DNA of 64,000 nt from Arsenicicoccus bolidensis DSM 15745 (GCF_000426385.1 NZ_AUFG01000012.1:39576-103575), one strand, 5' to 3'; shown: positions 30,958 through 39,185, counted from the stretch's first letter. The notes: a model not told the origin generated them from the sequence alone. Numbers and translations: made by a program.

Positions 30958-32676
30958 TCAGGCCAGCGCGGCGGCGACGTTCGCCCGCACCGTGGCCCGG
31001 GCGCCCCGGACACCCGTGCGGGACAACGGGACCTCGACGACCCGTATGCCGGAAGCCTTGCGCCGCAACGCATCCCGCAGCGCCGGGATCGTGGTCACCC
31101 GCTCGTGCGCGACCCCGTGCGCGGCGCAGAGGGCGGCCAGGTCGGTGCCCGTCGGTGTGCCGAAGACGCGCTCGAACTGCGCTGCACGAGACGGGTCCCC
31201 GTGCTCGAGCGTGGAGAAGATCGCGCCGCCGTCGTCGTTGACGACGACGATCGTCAGCTCGGGCACCGGCTCGTGGGGGCCGATCAGCAGACCGTTGGCG
31301 TCGTGCAGGAAGGTCAGGTCACCCATCAGCGCCACCGTCGGACCGTCGCCGGCCAGCGCGAGACCCGTTGCGGTGGAGACGCACCCGTCGATGCCGGCCA
31401 GTCCTCGGGAGGCGACGACCGTCACGGGCGTCGCGAATCCCGCTGACGCCCAGTCGAGGTCACGCGCGGACTGGGACGAGCCGACGAACAGCGTTGCCGC
31501 GCCGGGCAGCTCGGCCAGCGTCTCGAGGACGGCGGACGCCACCGCCAGCCCGGACGGCTCGTCGGCCGCCCACAGCGGCGTCGCGGCGAGCCGCCGGCCG
31601 GCCTCGCGCCAGCGCGCGCTCCACTCCGCGTCCTCCGCAGAGCGCGGGCGGATCTCGGTGGCGGACAACGCCTCCCACGCGTGGACGCGACCGACGCGGG
31701 CGGAGGGATCCGGCCAGTCGGGGACCGGCGTCACGCACTCGACCCGATCGACGAGGCGCATCAGAGCCGCCACGTCGCGGGTCAGCGTGAGGCGCCCCAC
31801 CACGAGAACCCGCGCCGGCAGATGGGACTCGAGCCACGGCCGGCAGGTCAGCAGGAGCGGCCCGTGCGGCAGCACCGACGTCCGGTCCATGAGGCCGAAG
31901 GGCTCGGCCACCACAGGCCACCCCGCCGCCGCCGCGAGCCGGACCGCCTCGTCGGCCATCGCAGGCTCCGGGAGGTCGCCGAGCAGCACGACGGTCCGGG
32001 GCACGTCGTCCACCCCCGCACCGTGGGGGATCCCCGGCGCCGTCCGTGACGCACGGGACGCGACCGCCGTCCACGGATCGCCGCCCGGCCGTCCCTCCAA
32101 GGACTCCGGCCAGTCGTGAGAGTCGTCCGGCGTCAACGGGTCTCGCAGCCCGACGTCCAGGTGCACCGGGCCGGCCCAGCCCGTGAGGGCCCCAGCCGCC
32201 GCGGCGCAGGCCCGCGAGACGGCGGAGCGCCATACGGCCGTCTGACCGGCCCGCCGCTCCGGGGCGGGGATCTCGTGCCGCCACCGCAGCGCCTCGCCGA
32301 ACAGGCCCGGCTGCACCGTGGTCTGGTTGGCGCCCGTCCGCAGCAGCTCCGCCGGGCGGTCGCAGGACAGGACGAGCAGCGGCACGCCCGCGTGGTGCGC
32401 CTCGAGGACGGCGGGGTGCAGGTTGGCGACGGCGGTGCCGGAGGTCGTGATGACCGGGACGACCCGCCGGGACACCTTGGCCAGACCCAGCGCGAGGAAC
32501 CCGGCGGACCGCTCGTCGACCCGCACGTGCAGCCGCACGCGACTGGCCCGGTCCGCGTCGTGCACGGCGTAGGCCAGTGGCGCAGAACGGGATCCGGGGC
32601 AGAGGACGACGTCGGTCACGCCGTGGCGGACCAGCTCGTCGACGAGGACCTCGGCGAGGGCCTGGGAGGGGTTCAT
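30958..32676 (-). CDS. menD: 2-succinyl-5-enolpyruvyl-6-hydroxy-3-cyclohexene-1-carboxylate synthase
   Basis: This 572-residue ThDP enzyme joins isochorismate and 2-oxoglutarate. The N-terminal PYR domain has VVLCPGSRSAPLAYAVH and the catalytic Glu segment RVDERSAGFLALGLAK. The C-terminal PP domain has ALMGDLTFLHDANGLL with NDDGGAIF, the Mg-ThDP motif. ATG 32676 overlaps the menC stop (ATGA), so menC and menD form one transcript that ends at the hairpin 30899-30939. Confidence 0.95.
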   Translation of the reverse strand: MNPSQALAEVLVDELVRHGVTDVVLCPGSRSAPLAYAVHDADRASRVRLHVRVDERSAGFLALGLAKVSRRVVPVITTSGTAVANLHPAVLEAHHAGVPLLVLSCDRPAELLRTGANQTTVQPGLFGEALRWRHEIPAPERRAGQTAVWRSAVSRACAAAAGALTGWAGPVHLDVGLRDPLTPDDSHDWPESLEGRPGGDPWTAVASRASRTAPGIPHGAGVDDVPRTVVLLGDLPEPAMADEAVRLAAAAGWPVVAEPFGLMDRTSVLPHGPLLLTCRPWLESHLPARVLVVGRLTLTRDVAALMRLVDRVECVTPVPDWPDPSARVGRVHAWEALSATEIRPRSAEDAEWSARWREAGRRLAATPLWAADEPSGLAVASAVLETLAELPGAATLFVGSSQSARDLDWASAGFATPVTVVASRGLAGIDGCVSTATGLALAGDGPTVALMGDLTFLHDANGLLIGPHEPVPELTIVVVNDDGGAIFSTLEHGDPSRAAQFERVFGTPTGTDLAALCAAHGVAHERVTTIPALRDALRRKASGIRVVEVPLSRTGVRGARATVRANVAAALA

Positions 32677-33692
32677 GCCCCGATGCTGCCAGACGACGAG
32701 GCCAGCTCCGCATGGCACGCGGCGACCCGCTCCCGCCACCACCGCACCCGGTCCGGCGGCGCCGCGAGCGCCTCCAGCCGGTTGCGCGACACCTCCACCG
32801 GCCGTATGCCGAGCGCCCCGCCCCTCGGCACGAGGGGCGCAGCGGCGACGTCGCCGTCCAGCAGCGCGACCGTGCCCAGCCCGCAGGCGTGCTCGAGCGA
32901 GGGCAGCGCGGCGGCCAGGGCGACGCCGGCGCGGATGCCGACCGAGGTGTCGAGGGCGGACGACACGACGGCGGGCAGCCCGCACGCCTCGACGACGCCC
33001 AGGGCCGCACGCACCCCTCCGAGCGGGGCGACCTTGACGACGACCATGTCGGCAGCCTCGAGCCGGGCGACGAGCAGCGGGTCCTCGGCCTTGCGGATGG
33101 ACTCGTCGGCCGCGACCGGCACGTCGATCCCGTTGCGGGCCAGGGCGATCCGCAGGGCGGCGAGCTCCTCGACGGTGGCGCAGGGCTGCTCGGCGTACTC
33201 CAGCCCGTGGCGTGACAAGGCATCCAGGGCCCACAGCGCGTCGTCGACGGACCAGCCGCCGTTGGCGTCGACCCGCACCCGCGCGTCCGGCCCCATCACC
33301 CGCCGCACCTCGGCGACCCGGGCGAGGTCGTCGTCGAGCGACTGGCCGCGCTCGGCCACCTTGACCTTGGCGGTCCGGCAGCCGTCGAAGCGCGCGACGA
33401 CCCCCGCCACCTCACCGGCAGCCACCGCCGGGACGGTGGCGTTGACCGGCACGACCTCGCGCACGGGGTCCGGCCAGCCCACCCACGCCGCCTCGACCGC
33501 TGCGGCGAGCCAGCGCGCGGCCTCGCGGGGCTCGTACTCCAGGAACGGCGCGAACTCCCCCCACCCCGCCGGACCGTCGAGCAGCACGGCCTCACGGTGT
33601 GTCACCCGGCGGAACCGTGCGTGGAGGGGGATCGTGACGACAGACATCTGTCCGAGCAGCTCGTCGAGGGCTGGCAGCACGCGGGTCGGCAT
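32673..33692 (-). CDS. menC: o-succinylbenzoate synthase
   Basis: This enolase-superfamily enzyme dehydrates SHCHC to o-succinylbenzoate. Catalytic lysines lie in TAKVKVAERG and VVVKVAPLGG. The Mg2+ ligands are in RVDANGGW, EYAEQP and VAADESI. I use ATG 33692 (MPTRVLPALDEL, 339 residues). ATG 33701 and 33704 are in frame, and the ribosome site (GGCGGGGG) does not clearly favour one. The last bases overlap menD. Confidence 0.94.
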   Translation of the reverse strand: MPTRVLPALDELLGQMSVVTIPLHARFRRVTHREAVLLDGPAGWGEFAPFLEYEPREAARWLAAAVEAAWVGWPDPVREVVPVNATVPAVAAGEVAGVVARFDGCRTAKVKVAERGQSLDDDLARVAEVRRVMGPDARVRVDANGGWSVDDALWALDALSRHGLEYAEQPCATVEELAALRIALARNGIDVPVAADESIRKAEDPLLVARLEAADMVVVKVAPLGGVRAALGVVEACGLPAVVSSALDTSVGIRAGVALAAALPSLEHACGLGTVALLDGDVAAAPLVPRGGALGIRPVEVSRNRLEALAAPPDRVRWWRERVAACHAELASSSGSIGA

Positions 33693-33748
33693 ACGACCCA
33701 TCATCCCCCGCCTGCGCCCCGAGCCGTCCGAGAGGAGCCGACCGCCTC

Positions 33749-33994
33749 ATGGCCTTCGTGATCGTCCTGGCGATCCTCACCCTGGTGGCCGGGTATGGCG
33801 CCGCCCGCCCGAACGACCTGTGGTTCCAGCACTACGCGGGGAGGTTCGCACGCGCCCGTGCGGCCCGTGCCGGCGAGCCGGAGCACGCGCGCCGTCGCCT
33901 CACCTACCTCGTCGTCGCGGCGATCTGCGGCGTCCTGCTGGCGGTCAGCGCGTGGGCGCTGTGGCAGTCCGGGCAGCCCACGCCACCGTCCTGA
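33749..33994 (+). CDS. small two-helix membrane protein, function unknown
   Basis: This 81-residue protein has a hydrophobic N-terminus (MAFVIVLAILTLVAGYGAA), a basic Arg/Ala-rich middle (FARARAARAGEPEHARRRL) and a second membrane helix (LVVAAICGVLLAVSAWALW). A strong GAGAGGAG site precedes ATG 33749. I do not recognise a family. It ends 25 nt before the 25-bp hairpin. Confidence 0.7.
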   Translation: MAFVIVLAILTLVAGYGAARPNDLWFQHYAGRFARARAARAGEPEHARRRLTYLVVAAICGVLLAVSAWALWQSGQPTPPS

Positions 33995-34019
33995 CCCCCG
34001 TCCAACCCCGGTCGATGTG

Positions 34020-34084
34020 CCTACCTCAGGTCGTCACGTCCGCCCGGCGTGCTAACCCCGGCGGACGTGACGACCTGAGGTAGG
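34020..34084. terminator. 25-bp perfect hairpin between convergent genes, overlapping the NUDIX 3' end
   Basis: Arms at 34020-34044 and 34060-34084 are perfect inverted repeats of 25 bp around a 15-nt loop. The stop codon of the minus-strand NUDIX gene (34052-34054) is in the loop, and its last ten codons lie in one arm. No U-tract follows. It probably acts as a bidirectional terminator. Confidence 0.7.
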
Positions 34085-34570
34085 TCCGAGGAGGACGTCG
34101 GACGGGTCGTCCAGCGCCACCCGCACCCGGTCCCCGAAGTGGGCCCGCATCGGCGGCACGCCCTCCCGCACGCCGCGCACCGGCCACCAGCGCGCCTCGA
34201 GGTTCTCGTCGTCGCCGACCGCCGGCTCCCCCGACACCCACCGCAGCCGGAAGGTGTGGTCGACGTACTGCGCCTGGTCACCGTTGGCGTGCCGCACCGG
34301 CTCCGTGGTCGACACCCACACGAGCCGCTCGACCGCGGCGACGACGGACGCCTCCTCCTGCACCTCGCGGACGGCCGCCTCGTGCACCTCCTGGCCGGGC
34401 TCGACGATGCCCGTCACGGGGCTCCACTCGTCGGTGTCGGCGCGCCGCACCAGCAGGACCTCCTGCTCGTCGCCCTCCCCACGCAGCACCACGGCGGTCA
34501 CTCCGGTCAGCCACAGGGGTGCGTGACCGACGTGGCGGCGCAGCTCGACGATGAACTCGGGGATCGGCAT
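34052..34570 (-). CDS. NUDIX hydrolase
   Basis: This 172-residue hydrolase cleaves a nucleoside diphosphate linked to another moiety. The NUDIX box spans GIVEPGQEVHEAAVREVQEE; the final Gly of the consensus is replaced by Ala. Metal-binding Glu residues are intact. Start ATG 34570 (MPIPEFIVELRRHVG) fits actinobacterial homologues. The last residues (LGPTSGRHVRRG) are encoded by an arm of the hairpin and are probably not functional. It diverges from menB. Substrate unknown. Confidence 0.87.
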   Translation of the reverse strand: MPIPEFIVELRRHVGHAPLWLTGVTAVVLRGEGDEQEVLLVRRADTDEWSPVTGIVEPGQEVHEAAVREVQEEASVVAAVERLVWVSTTEPVRHANGDQAQYVDHTFRLRWVSGEPAVGDDENLEARWWPVRGVREGVPPMRAHFGDRVRVALDDPSDVLLGPTSGRHVRRG

Positions 34571-34618
34571 ACCTCCACCGTATGCCGCCCGCGGGCCGCC
34601 GCCATCGGACCGCGCGGC

Positions 34619-34624
34619 TATCCT
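34619..34624 (+). promoter_or_regulatory. -10 element TATCCT, leaderless promoter of menB
   Basis: TATCCT lies 7 nt before GTG 34632, with no ribosome site, consistent with a leaderless menB mRNA. Confidence 0.5.
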
Positions 34625-34631
34625 CGGGTCC

Positions 34632-35606
34632 GTGAGCGCCCTGGACTTCGTCAGCGAGACCTTCGACCCCGCCGAGTGGGCGGAGGTGGAGGGCTTCGGC
34701 TTCACCGACATCACCTACCACCGCCGCGTGGGCGGCCCGTCCCGCAGCGCCAACGGCGTGGTCCGCATCGCGTTCGACCGCCCCGAGATCCTCAACGCCT
34801 TCCGGCCGCACACCGTCGACGAGCTCTACCGCGCGCTCGACCATGCGCGGATGACGCCGGACGTGGGTGTCGTGCTGCTGACCGGAAACGGCCCCACGCC
34901 CCGCACCGGCCAGTCGGCCACGACCGCCGGCTGGGCTTTCTGCACCGGCGGTGACCAGCGCATCCGTGGCCGCAGCGGCTACCAGTACGCCGTCGAGGGC
35001 AGCACCGACGAGACCGCCGCCGCGGTGGACGAGGCGCGGGTCAAGGCCGCCGGCGGGCGGCTGCACATCCTCGAGGTGCAGCGCCTGATCCGCACCATGC
35101 CCAAGGTCGTCGTCGCCGTGGTCAACGGCTGGGCGGCCGGCGGCGGTCACAGCCTGCACGTCGTCTGCGACCTCACGATCGCCTCGCGCGAGAACGCCAG
35201 GTTCAAGCAGACCGACGCCGACGTGGGCTCGTTCGACGCCGGCTACGGCTCGGCCTACCTGGCCAAGCAGGTCGGGCAGAAGTTCGCCCGCGAGATCTTC
35301 TTCCTCGGCCGGCCCTACACCGCCGAGGACATGCACCGGATGGGCGCGGTCAACATCGTGGCCGACCACGCCGACCTCGAGCGCGAGGCGCTGCAGGTGG
35401 CGACCGAGATCATGGGCAAGAGCCCGCAGGCACAGCGGATGCTGAAGTTCGCCTTCAACCTGACCGACGACGGCCTCGTCGGTCAGCAGGTGTTCGCCGG
35501 TGAGGCGACACGCCTGGCCTACATGACCGACGAGGCCGTCGAGGGGCGGGACTCGTTCCTGGAGAAGCGCGACCCGGACTGGTCGCCCTTCCCGTGGTAC
35601 TTCTGA
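34632..35606 (+). CDS. menB: 1,4-dihydroxy-2-naphthoyl-CoA synthase
   Basis: This 324-residue crotonase-fold enzyme closes the second ring of the naphthoquinone. Signature blocks are GWAFCTGGDQRIRG, NGWAAGGGHSLHVVCDLTIA and the catalytic DADVGSFDAGYGSAYLA. The C-terminal motif SPFPWYF is typical. The first 30 residues match actinobacterial MenB, which is longer at the N-terminus than the E. coli protein. The GTG start follows a -10 by 7 nt. It ends 19 nt from the convergent bacterioferritin gene. Confidence 0.96.
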   Translation: MSALDFVSETFDPAEWAEVEGFGFTDITYHRRVGGPSRSANGVVRIAFDRPEILNAFRPHTVDELYRALDHARMTPDVGVVLLTGNGPTPRTGQSATTAGWAFCTGGDQRIRGRSGYQYAVEGSTDETAAAVDEARVKAAGGRLHILEVQRLIRTMPKVVVAVVNGWAAGGGHSLHVVCDLTIASRENARFKQTDADVGSFDAGYGSAYLAKQVGQKFAREIFFLGRPYTAEDMHRMGAVNIVADHADLEREALQVATEIMGKSPQAQRMLKFAFNLTDDGLVGQQVFAGEATRLAYMTDEAVEGRDSFLEKRDPDWSPFPWYF

Positions 35607-35625
35607 CCGCTGCGAACGGCGAGCG

Positions 35626-36111
35626 TCAGGGTGCCTCGCCCGGAGCGAGCTGCATCGCGAGGTAGTTCTCGACGCCGGTGCGGGCGACCGCGTCCAGCTG
35701 GCCCTCGAACCAGTCGGCGTGGGTCTCCTCGTCGCGCGCCATCTCCTCGAAGATCGAGGCCGTGGCGTGGTCGCCGAGCGCGTGGCACTCCTCGGCCGCG
35801 CCGTTGAACTGCGCGACGGCGGCCACCTCGCTGGCCAGGCCGAGCCGCAGCATCTCCTCGGCGGACTCGCCGATGCTGATCGGGTTGAGGCGCTGCACGT
35901 TGGGGTGACCGTCGAACATCAGGATCCGCTCGATGAGCTCGTCCGCGTCCTTCATCTCGCCGATCGACAGGTCGTAGAACACCTTGCCGAGCTTGGGCAG
36001 GCCCCAGTTGTCGAGCATGCGCGCGTGCAGGAAGTAGGTGTTGACGACGGTGAGCTCGAAGGTCAGCGCCTCGTTGAGGAGCTCGATGATCCGTGGGCTA
36101 CGCGGCTGCAT
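35626..36111 (-). CDS. bfr: bacterioferritin with altered ferroxidase ligand
   Basis: This 161-residue four-helix ferritin subunit stores iron in a 24-mer. Relative to E. coli Bfr, the ferroxidase ligands E18, E51, E94, E127 and H130 are present (E19, E52, the Glu in LASEVAAV, and ARDEETHADW). The heme-binding M52 is present as M53. The His at position 54 is Asp (GEMKDAD, D55), which removes one iron ligand. ATG 36111 lies inside the 3' end of bfd (14-nt overlap), so the two form an operon under the iron boxes. Confidence 0.9.
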   Translation of the reverse strand: MQPRSPRIIELLNEALTFELTVVNTYFLHARMLDNWGLPKLGKVFYDLSIGEMKDADELIERILMFDGHPNVQRLNPISIGESAEEMLRLGLASEVAAVAQFNGAAEECHALGDHATASIFEEMARDEETHADWFEGQLDAVARTGVENYLAMQLAPGEAP

Positions 36112-36373
36112 GTGAATCCTCCAGGGCCGATTGGACGGACGCGAGACGCGCGAACTGCGGCGTCAGTGCGTGCTCGAGCGTCAGCCTAGCGCCGACGGGC
36201 TCGAACGTGTCCTCCCGGAACCTCTGGAGCAGCGATCGCACCGCCGGGACGCACCCGCCGCACACGGTGCCGGCGCCGGTAGACCGGCAGATGGCTCCGA
36301 GGGTGGGCACCCCTGCCGCGGCGACATCGAGGATCTCGGTGTCGCGCACGATGCGGCAGTGGCAGACGATCAT
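36098..36373 (-). CDS. bfd: bacterioferritin-associated ferredoxin (BFD-like [2Fe-2S] protein)
   Basis: This 91-residue protein starts with a BFD-like domain: the [2Fe-2S] ligands are CHC (residues 4 and 6) and CGGC, after a TGAGTVC turn. Bfd reduces the ferric core of bacterioferritin to release iron. The C-terminal 40 residues are a lineage extension whose end overlaps the bfr start. ATG 36373 follows a TAGCCT hexamer by 7 nt, so the mRNA is probably leaderless. Confidence 0.88.
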   Translation of the reverse strand: MIVCHCRIVRDTEILDVAAAGVPTLGAICRSTGAGTVCGGCVPAVRSLLQRFREDTFEPVGARLTLEHALTPQFARLASVQSALEDSHAAA

Positions 36374-36392
36374 GTCGGCAAGGCTAACCTCA
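36374..36392. promoter_or_regulatory. iron box 1 (DtxR/IdeR), on top of the bfd -10
   Basis: The site contains AGGCTAACCT, the core and one complete half of the IdeR consensus, and matches 14 of 19 positions. On the minus strand the TAGCCT part (36381-36386) is also the putative -10 of bfd, and the box abuts its ATG. Binding here should block transcription. Confidence 0.65.
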
Positions 36393-36393
36393 G

Positions 36394-36412
36394 TTAGGCC
36401 ATCCTCACCAGA
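36394..36412. promoter_or_regulatory. iron box 2 (DtxR/IdeR), tandem
   Basis: TTAGGCCATCCTCACCAGA matches the consensus at 13 of 19 positions. It begins 20 bp from iron box 1, two helical turns apart, the spacing of cooperative DtxR-family dimers. Confidence 0.5.
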
Positions 36413-36512
36413 GGATGTGGACGAGATCACACCGCCGTCGCGAGCTGCTCGCGAGCCCCTCCCGAGCCCTCCCGAGCCTCCGGACATCCAGGGAACGCCC
36501 AGGGCCGGCGAC

Positions 36513-36518
36513 TAGGGT
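36513..36518 (+). promoter_or_regulatory. -10 element TAGGGT of the riboswitch-terC transcript
   Basis: TAGGGT lies 6-8 nt before the first bases of the riboswitch P1 stem (36525-36527), which places the start of transcription at the aptamer's 5' end. Confidence 0.5.
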
Positions 36519-36524
36519 TGCTCG

Positions 36525-36628
36525 CCGAGGGGAGTACTTCCCAGTCCCGATCCGGTCATTCCGGCGGCCACGTCAGACGGCCGCCTCGGACGGGGGCCCG
36601 GCGCCTGGCGCGGGTGAAGGAGACCTCA
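36525..36628 (+). promoter_or_regulatory. yybP-ykoY Mn2+ riboswitch upstream of terC
   Basis: The 5' GAGG followed by the near-invariant GGGGAGTA (36529-36536) and the 3' GAAGGAGACCTC (36616-36627) are the conserved ends of the yybP-ykoY motif as found upstream of actinobacterial terC. GAGG 36527-36530 pairs with CCTC 36624-36627 to close P1. Internal GC-rich arms occupy 36545-36615. The 3' P1 strand can instead pair with 36645-36651, which covers the GAGG ribosome site of terC. Mn2+ binding should therefore free translation. Confidence 0.85.
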
Positions 36629-36662
36629 GACCGCCATACGACGATCTGAGGAACCCCATCTC

Positions 36663-37757
36663 ATGCTGACCCTGTCCCTGCCGTATGCCGCCGCGCCCGC
36701 CGCGAGCCCGGCCGCCGCCACGGGCGGTGCCCTCGACAGCATCGGCACCCCGATGCTGTGGGCCGTGACCCTGGGCGCCGTGCTGGCGTTGTTCGCGCTC
36801 GACTTCCTGCTGACCCGCAAGCCGCACGCCGTCTCCATGCGCGAGGCGATCGGCTGGTCGGCGTTCTACATCGCGCTCCCCCTGCTCTTCGGCGCCTGGG
36901 TCTGGACCCAGCACGGGTCGCAGATCGGGATGGAGTACTACACGGGCTACCTCGTCGAGAAGTCGCTCTCGGTCGACAACCTGTTCATCTTCATGCTCCT
37001 GCTGGCGGGCTTCGCGGTCCCCAAGGAGCTGCAGCAGCGCGTGCTGCTCATCGGCGTCGCCGGGGCCCTGGTCCTGCGCGGCATCTTCATCGCCCTCGGC
37101 GCCCAGCTGATCGCGAGCTTCGACTGGGCCTTCCTGCTCTTCGGGATCATCCTGCTCGTGACGGCGGTCAAGGTGGCGCGTGACGCGATGAGCGACGCCG
37201 AGCACACCCCCGTCGCCGAGATGCCGGTCGTCCGGCTCATCAACCGCGTGTGGCCGGTCACCGGCGACTATCGCGGCACCCGGATGACGGTGCGGGACGC
37301 CGGGCGCCGCGCCCTCACCCCGCTCGCCGTCGTCACCCTCGCCGTGCTCGGCACCGACATCATCTTCGCCATCGACTCGGTGCCCGCGGTCTACGGCATC
37401 ACCGGCGACCCCTACCTCGTCTTCGCCACCAACGCCTTCGCCCTGCTGGGCCTGCGCGCGCTGTACTTCGTGCTCGAGGGCGCGCTGTCCCGCCTCGTGC
37501 ACCTCGGCCACGGGCTCGCGATCATCCTGGGCTTCATCGCCGTCAAGCTGATCCTGCACTGGGCCCACGGCATCTGGCCGCGCGTCCCCACCGTGCCCAC
37601 CGCCTGGTCGCTGGTGTTCATCGTGGCGGTGCTCGCGATCGTCACGGTCACGAGCCTGCGAGCCACCCGGGACCGGGCCACCGGTGACGCCGACGACGAG
37701 TCGCGCAACGGCGCAGACGATGTGGGGCAGGACGAGCAGGTCGCGCAGCGCCACTGA
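36663..37757 (+). CDS. TerC/Alx-family membrane protein (probable Mn2+ exporter)
   Basis: This 364-residue protein of the TerC family has about eight or nine helices. Family motifs with buried acidic residues are VEKSLSVDNLFIFMLLL and GTDIIFAIDSVPA, plus NAFALLGLRALYF. Family members (MeeF, Alx, TerC) export Mn2+ or support metalation of secreted enzymes. The leader carries a Mn2+ riboswitch, which supports manganese efflux here. ATG 36663 lies 11 nt after GAGG. The C-terminal 35 residues are a polar tail. Confidence 0.93.
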   Translation: MLTLSLPYAAAPAASPAAATGGALDSIGTPMLWAVTLGAVLALFALDFLLTRKPHAVSMREAIGWSAFYIALPLLFGAWVWTQHGSQIGMEYYTGYLVEKSLSVDNLFIFMLLLAGFAVPKELQQRVLLIGVAGALVLRGIFIALGAQLIASFDWAFLLFGIILLVTAVKVARDAMSDAEHTPVAEMPVVRLINRVWPVTGDYRGTRMTVRDAGRRALTPLAVVTLAVLGTDIIFAIDSVPAVYGITGDPYLVFATNAFALLGLRALYFVLEGALSRLVHLGHGLAIILGFIAVKLILHWAHGIWPRVPTVPTAWSLVFIVAVLAIVTVTSLRATRDRATGDADDESRNGADDVGQDEQVAQRH

Positions 37758-37848
37758 CGGCTGCAGATCGCAACTAGTTCACCCGGATGGGCGTTGCCCA
37801 GGTCACACAGCTGTGCTCGGTCGATTCGGACCACCGAGTCCGGAGCGT

Positions 37849-37854
37849 TATGGT
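37849..37854 (+). promoter_or_regulatory. candidate -10 (TATGGT) with long leader
   Basis: TATGGT would start a transcript near 37861 and leave about 155 nt of leader before ATG 38019. I looked for a c-di-AMP (ydaO) riboswitch, common before cell-wall hydrolases, and did not find its conserved bases. The leader holds nothing I can identify. Confidence 0.35.
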
Positions 37855-38018
37855 AGTGAGAGCGTGCCTCGCCCCGAACGAGTCAGCACGCGCCCCGCGT
37901 CGGCCCATCTCATGCGTGCTGGCGCCCTGGCGGCCCCGTCCCCGGCCTCACGGCCCCGGCGCCGCTGTGCCCGCAGCATCGCAGCACCTGACCGCCGCCC
38001 CCTCCCTGATCGGCCCCC

Positions 38019-39185
38019 ATGCGTCATCACCCTCGCCATCGCGCCTCCGCGCGCCGTCCGTCCACCCCCGGCCTCGTCGCCGTCACCCTCGCCGTGGCTG
38101 CCACCACCGCCGTGGTGACGACCGACATCTCCGGCCAGGCCCCCGCCGCCTCGGCGGTCGAGGCGGCGCCCGCGCCGTCCTCCCGCCCGGTCGTGCAGGC
38201 GGCGCTCGCCGCGCGCGACAAGGACACGGCGTCCCGCTCCACCGCACGCTCGGCCCTGCCCGCAGCCACGGTCTCCCGGCTGCTGCGGCCCGTCGCGGTG
38301 CCCGGTGCACTCCTCGCGGCCCGGCCCATCGACAGCGCCACCACCCGCACCGCCAAGGCCGGTCTCGCGTCCGCGCGCACCGCCGAGGCCCGCACCCGCG
38401 CCACGCTGCAGCAGACGCACGCCGAGGCCACCGCGGCTCACCGCGCCTGGGAGCAGACCGTCGAGGCCCAGACCCGGTCCGTGGCCTCCGCCGCCGGCGG
38501 GCGTCCCGCCACCGAGGCAGCCACCGCGCCGCTCACCCCGTCCGCCGCTGCCGCCGCCATCGCGGTGCCGGCCGTGCGCGCCGAGACCGCCACGAGCCTG
38601 GCCGACGACCGACGCACGACCGCCGACGCCGCGCTCGCGGACGCCGTCGAGGCCCAGCAGCGCGCGCTCGACGCCCTCACCGCCGCCCGGACCCAGGCGA
38701 CCACCCTCACCGACGCGGACACGAGGCGCGCCGTCGCCGACGGCTCGTTCGTCGTCCTGGCGGACGGCCGGGTCGTGCGCACGGTCCGCCCCGGCACCCC
38801 GGTCATCGGCAACGGGCACACCGTGTCGCCACAGGTCAGCCGTCAGATCGGCGAGGCCCTCGGGCTGCTCTACGCCAACGGCTACCCCCAGGGTGCGCAG
38901 GACGCGGAGAACCTCGCGATCATCATCTACAACGAGTCCGGCGGGGACGTCGGCGTCGTCAACACCTACGACCGCAACGCCGCCGCCGGCATGCCGTCGT
39001 TCGGCCTGATGCAGACGATCGGCCCGACCTTCGACGCGTTCGCGCTGCCCACGCGCAAGGAGCGCAACGACCCGGTCGCCCAGATCATGGCGGGGGCCCG
39101 CTACGCCCAGGCGACATACGGCGGTCTTGCCGGGGTCCCCGGGGTCAAGAGCCTGCGCGGCGGTGGACCTTACCTGCCGTACTGA
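38019..39185 (+). CDS. secreted lytic transglycosylase-like protein
   Basis: This 388-residue protein has a basic N-terminus and a signal-peptide-like hydrophobic segment (residues 18-45). A long Ala/Thr-rich, probably coiled or disordered region (about 60-235) follows. The C-terminal domain resembles transglycosylase SLT/goose-lysozyme folds: IIIYNESGGDVGVVNTYDRN holds the catalytic Glu in the NESGG context, then MPSFGLMQTIGPTFDAF and IMAGARYAQATYGGL. It would cleave peptidoglycan outside the membrane. Such actinobacterial proteins are often labelled transglycosylase SLT domain-containing. Confidence 0.85.
   Translation: MRHHPRHRASARRPSTPGLVAVTLAVAATTAVVTTDISGQAPAASAVEAAPAPSSRPVVQAALAARDKDTASRSTARSALPAATVSRLLRPVAVPGALLAARPIDSATTRTAKAGLASARTAEARTRATLQQTHAEATAAHRAWEQTVEAQTRSVASAAGGRPATEAATAPLTPSAAAAAIAVPAVRAETATSLADDRRTTADAALADAVEAQQRALDALTAARTQATTLTDADTRRAVADGSFVVLADGRVVRTVRPGTPVIGNGHTVSPQVSRQIGEALGLLYANGYPQGAQDAENLAIIIYNESGGDVGVVNTYDRNAAAGMPSFGLMQTIGPTFDAFALPTRKERNDPVAQIMAGARYAQATYGGLAGVPGVKSLRGGGPYLPY

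Noticed and set aside
37861..38018. Possible c-di-AMP (ydaO) riboswitch before the transglycosylase-like gene
   Set aside because: The leader is long enough, but I could not find the conserved ydaO core bases.
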